This document shows, piece after piece, positions 58,547 through 64,000 of a stretch of 64,000 nucleotides of DNA. Each line of letters opens with the position of its first letter. Within the stretch, counting starts at the first letter, position 1. The translations under genes were made by a program, and so were the position numbers. Under the pieces are notes generated by a model. That model was not told where the DNA came from, searched no databases, and saw only the letters and a program-made list of their open reading frames with translations. The DNA is from Vicia villosa (taxonomy: Eukaryota > Streptophyta > Magnoliopsida > Fabales > Fabaceae), in the NCBI RefSeq assembly GCF_029867415.1, contig NC_081184.1:72784616-72848615 (forward strand), read 5' to 3'.

Positions 58547-60333
58547 AATCATTTCCTGTACCGAATTGATTTGAATTTTTCAATGTTCGCTGTATTTTTA
58601 ATGCTTCCGTAGAGAAGGCTCCGAAAAGAAACAAATTTTGGCAAAAAGAAAAATTTATGTTTCCTGATGTGCATCTTTAAAACCAGGTGACATAATTAGA
58701 ATTTCGTCAAATATCTAAGACTATAAATATCAAAGGGGGATTGAGATATTCTCCAAAATAAAATCTCTCGTATCTTTAATTTGCTTATCCATAAAAAAAT
58801 TCCTATATGTCCAACTGCAAAAATAAGGTTAAGACAAAAGGTACACCAAAATTGTTTTAGTAAGAACAATTGTTCCACCATGCATTCTCCATCTTCATTT
58901 TGAGGATCAAAAAGATTTTTCTAGTAAGAACAATTGTTCCAATAAGCTTCCCCATCTTCATTTTGAGGATGTCGACTCTTTGCATATCAATACAAAGCCT
59001 TCAGTTCACAAACAGATCCGTCATGCCGAACTAAAAAAAGTGTATCATACTAATCAATCACATAATCCTAAAAAGTGTGTTATACTAATCAATCACAATC
59101 CTCCTCCTATGCAAGGTAACTTCCTAAATCAAAATGAATCACATCCTTTTTCGCATCAAAATGTTATTGAAATTCACAAAGATGGATGATGTGGATTTCA
59201 TGATGTTTCATGGTTACTCGATCAATATTTTGAAGATGTTATTAATATTCACAAAGATTAATATTCACAAAGATGGATGTGGATTTCCTGATGTATCATG
59301 GTTATTCGGTCAGTCTTTTGGATCTCAGATCTCAAATCGTCATCTATCTTTATCTTATAAGAGTTAAACAATAATCTTGAAGGATATCTCAATCTATTTG
59401 AGATGGAGGGTAGATTCAATTAGGTCAAAGTGTCAAACACACTAACTCTTGAAGGATTAGGCTCAGCGCACAAAAATAAAAGAATGATTATGTCAGATTT
59501 GGGATTTTACTGCAGATAAGTATAATAGCAATGTTATTTTCTATTGAATGAATGATTATAATTTCACGAGGTTTATGAGTTAGGATTAAATCGTGATTCA
59601 ATCCTACAAATTAATTCACAAGATAATGTTTGAAGATAATTTTAAAACAATTATTAGAGGGGGCATGACCAAAAGAGCATGAGAGGATCCAAATCTTGTG
59701 ATTAATTTTGGAAAAAGTGAGACATCATGAAATTACTCTGGTCAAGTAAGCAACATTATCGAAGTAGTCAAAATTCACACCCAAAATAAAATATGAAGAA
59801 CCGAAATAAAAGTGTTTAGTGACACTTATTCACAGGGTTTTTTAATATATTTAAGCATTTTTATAAAGTTACTCTCCAAAAGAAATTTGTGCAACTCATT
59901 TTAATTCAAGTTTGATCTCTTTTCTTTTGGTTTGAGTCACTGTAAGTTTCCTACATCAATTCTTCGTCTAAACTTACTTTCGAGTTAGTGGCTATTAGAG
60001 TGTGTGGGTGGGTCTACAAGAGTATCGATAATGTGAAATAATGAAGACTTATTATCATCAATGGCACAACACAAACGGGAAAATAAAAGCAACAATAGAC
60101 AAATTGAAACTACTCGAACACACATAGTCAACCAAAAAGGGTTCAAGTATGGCATAAAAATGAAACTTTACATATCTTGCTGTCTGTGTGTATCAAAATC
60201 CATTAGAAACAGATGGCTTCCTTGAAGGTAATAAATCCAGTAGACAAGAAAAAGAAAATAACATACAGCTGCAATTTTTTCAAAAGCTAGGATGGGCAAC
60301 TCAGATGCCAAAGAGCTCCACCATGTCAATGAT
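58543..60333. other. Intergenic sequence downstream of RBX1, with local repeats
   Basis: A ~50-bp direct repeat (AGTAAGAACAATTGTTCC, then CCATCTTCATTTTGAGGAT) lies at 58858 and 58920. A second set at 59030-59100 repeats GTGT(A/T)ATACTAATCAATCA. A third (59160-59310) repeats a phrase coding for INIHKDGCGFPDVSW-like residues. No gene is recognised. The RBX1 3' end must lie in the right part. Confidence 0.5.
59150..59345 (+). repeat. Coding-like internal duplication (IHKDGCGF.DVSWL)
   Basis: Two ~100-bp copies each read, with frame changes, as IHKDGCGFHDVSWLL.Q and IHKDGCGFPDVSWLFGQ. The sense-like conservation suggests a decayed repeat-protein frame. I do not recognise the family. Confidence 0.4.
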
Positions 60334-63069
<2,736 letters not shown>

Positions 63070-63388
63070 AGTTTTTTTCTCGAAAGTCGGTGTGAAATAA
63101 TAATATCTTGTGCGGTGCTTAGAAAAATCTCTATTCTTCAATGTGGAAAAATTAAGTGAGATTTCTTCTTCTAATTTTAAACTATTATTATATGTACTAC
63201 ACTGTTTGAACAAACTTTTCCGAGTAAGATGGGCTAGCGCGTTGTTCGTGGGCCTAATATATATGTTTTACCCCAAGGAAATTTCTTTATGGACCCTCAA
63301 ACTTTTTTGGACATCTGCGGCAAAAATACCAAAATGTCCCTATATTTTGGAAATGGATCTCAGAAATTACTTTTTTTTAAAAAGTTGA
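63070..63388. other. Region upstream of RBX1
   Basis: It should hold the RBX1 promoter and 5' untranslated leader. No clear TATA box was identified, as is common for housekeeping plant genes. Confidence 0.35.
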
Positions 63389-63505
63389 TTTCGGAAGTGC
63401 ACTTCCGAAAACACCAAGAAAATGTGTTTTCGGAGATACATTTCTGAAATCACCTTCTTTTTCTAGAGAGGGGGTGTCTTCGGAGATGCATATCCGAGAT
63501 ATTCC
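63389..63505. repeat. Cluster of CGGA-type palindromes
   Basis: A perfect palindrome with core CGGAAGTGCACTTCCG (63392-63407) is followed by two imperfect relatives: TTCGGAGATACATTTCTGAA (about 63429) and CTTCGGAGATGCATATCCGA (about 63479). Spacing is about 40-50 bp. Confidence 0.8.
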
Positions 63506-64000
63506 AACTTTTGATCTTAAAAAATTAAAATAAAGCTGAATCAATACAATTAATAGTATAACTAATTGTATTGATTAAAATATATTATTAAATATATATC
63601 ATTATAATCAACATATAATAATAATATTAGCCTAATAAATATTTAAATTAACACCTTATTTACTACTTTTTTTATGATACATAAAAAAATCATTTTAAAA
63701 ATTAATGTAATTCAAAATTTATATTAAAATAAAAAATAAAATAGTAAATAATTTTTTTCTTACTTGATCTCTTTTATTTTACATTTTTGTTGAATAATTA
63801 TTAATATATTTATTTTTTATATAATTATAATTATATTGTATTAGTTATAATTTTAATAATTATTAATATGAAATTTATTAAAAATTATGAGTTTTTTTCA
63901 ATTCATAATTGAAAATAGAAAAGAAATATCAATTGTATAATTATCATCATTACTATTCATAACTTATAAATTATATCAATTTTATAATATCTGAATTAAT
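63506..64000. other. Extremely AT-rich sequence
   Basis: No gene, TIR or LTR edge is visible. Confidence 0.4.

Overview
The window is nuclear DNA of a flowering plant, most likely a legume of the pea/vetch/lentil group (tribe Fabeae). I infer this from the mix of Ogre-type LTRs that start TGTCATACCC, SIRE/Maximus-type Copia elements with an env-like ORF, and chromovirus (Tekay-type) LTRs. It also fits the two host genes, which have plant-style introns and plant-specific protein families. Almost everything else is nested, decaying mobile DNA. No bacterial operon, CRISPR array, rRNA or intact tRNA gene is visible.

Region 1 (1-29379) is one SIRE-lineage Copia element on the + strand, entered 481 bp inside its 5' LTR. 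It carries gag, a broken protease and pre-integrase segment, integrase tail, RT and RNase H with two stops, a broken env-like ORF, and a complete 1.1-kb 3' LTR. Two large blocks sit inside it. The first (3081-16286) is a MITE fragment plus a long-TIR foldback element, which was itself hit by a gag-only Ogre-like element (4318-16214, minus strand, TSD CAATC). The second is a 5.7-kb solo Ogre-type LTR (21766-27495, TSD AAAGG).

Region 2 (29380-33846) is a decayed chromovirus on the minus strand, whose 3' LTR appears to have been the target of the SIRE insertion. Region 3 (33850-40215) holds two Copia remnants, two hAT elements (one with a perfect 8-bp TSD and a nested 9-bp-TSD MULE MITE), a MITE family bordered by long (TA)n tracts, and a ~200-bp segment found at both ends of the block.

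Region 4 (40736-41703) is an intact three-exon gene on the minus strand for a VUP-type (vascular-related unknown protein) product of 186 aa. Region 5 (42700-59400) is repeats again: a foldback element with tRNA-like arms, a Stowaway MITE, a SIRE-like LTR and Copia remnants in reverse, a 2.9-kb solo chromovirus LTR (TSD GAGGT), several MITEs and a plant-mobile-domain pseudogene.

Region 6 (60334-63069) is a complete five-exon RBX1 gene (RING-box subunit of cullin ubiquitin ligases, 117 aa) on the minus strand. Its 2.1-kb third intron contains a PIF/Harbinger-type MITE interrupted by a hAT MITE.

The two host genes show no link to each other. The retroelement genes are described as copies and relics. 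I found no convincing new enzymatic system. The most unusual signals are structural: tRNA-like modules inside a solo LTR and in the arms of a foldback element, clustered AAATCGATTT palindromes in the Ogre-like LTRs, a misplaced gag fragment fused to integrase, and MITEs bounded by (TA)n.
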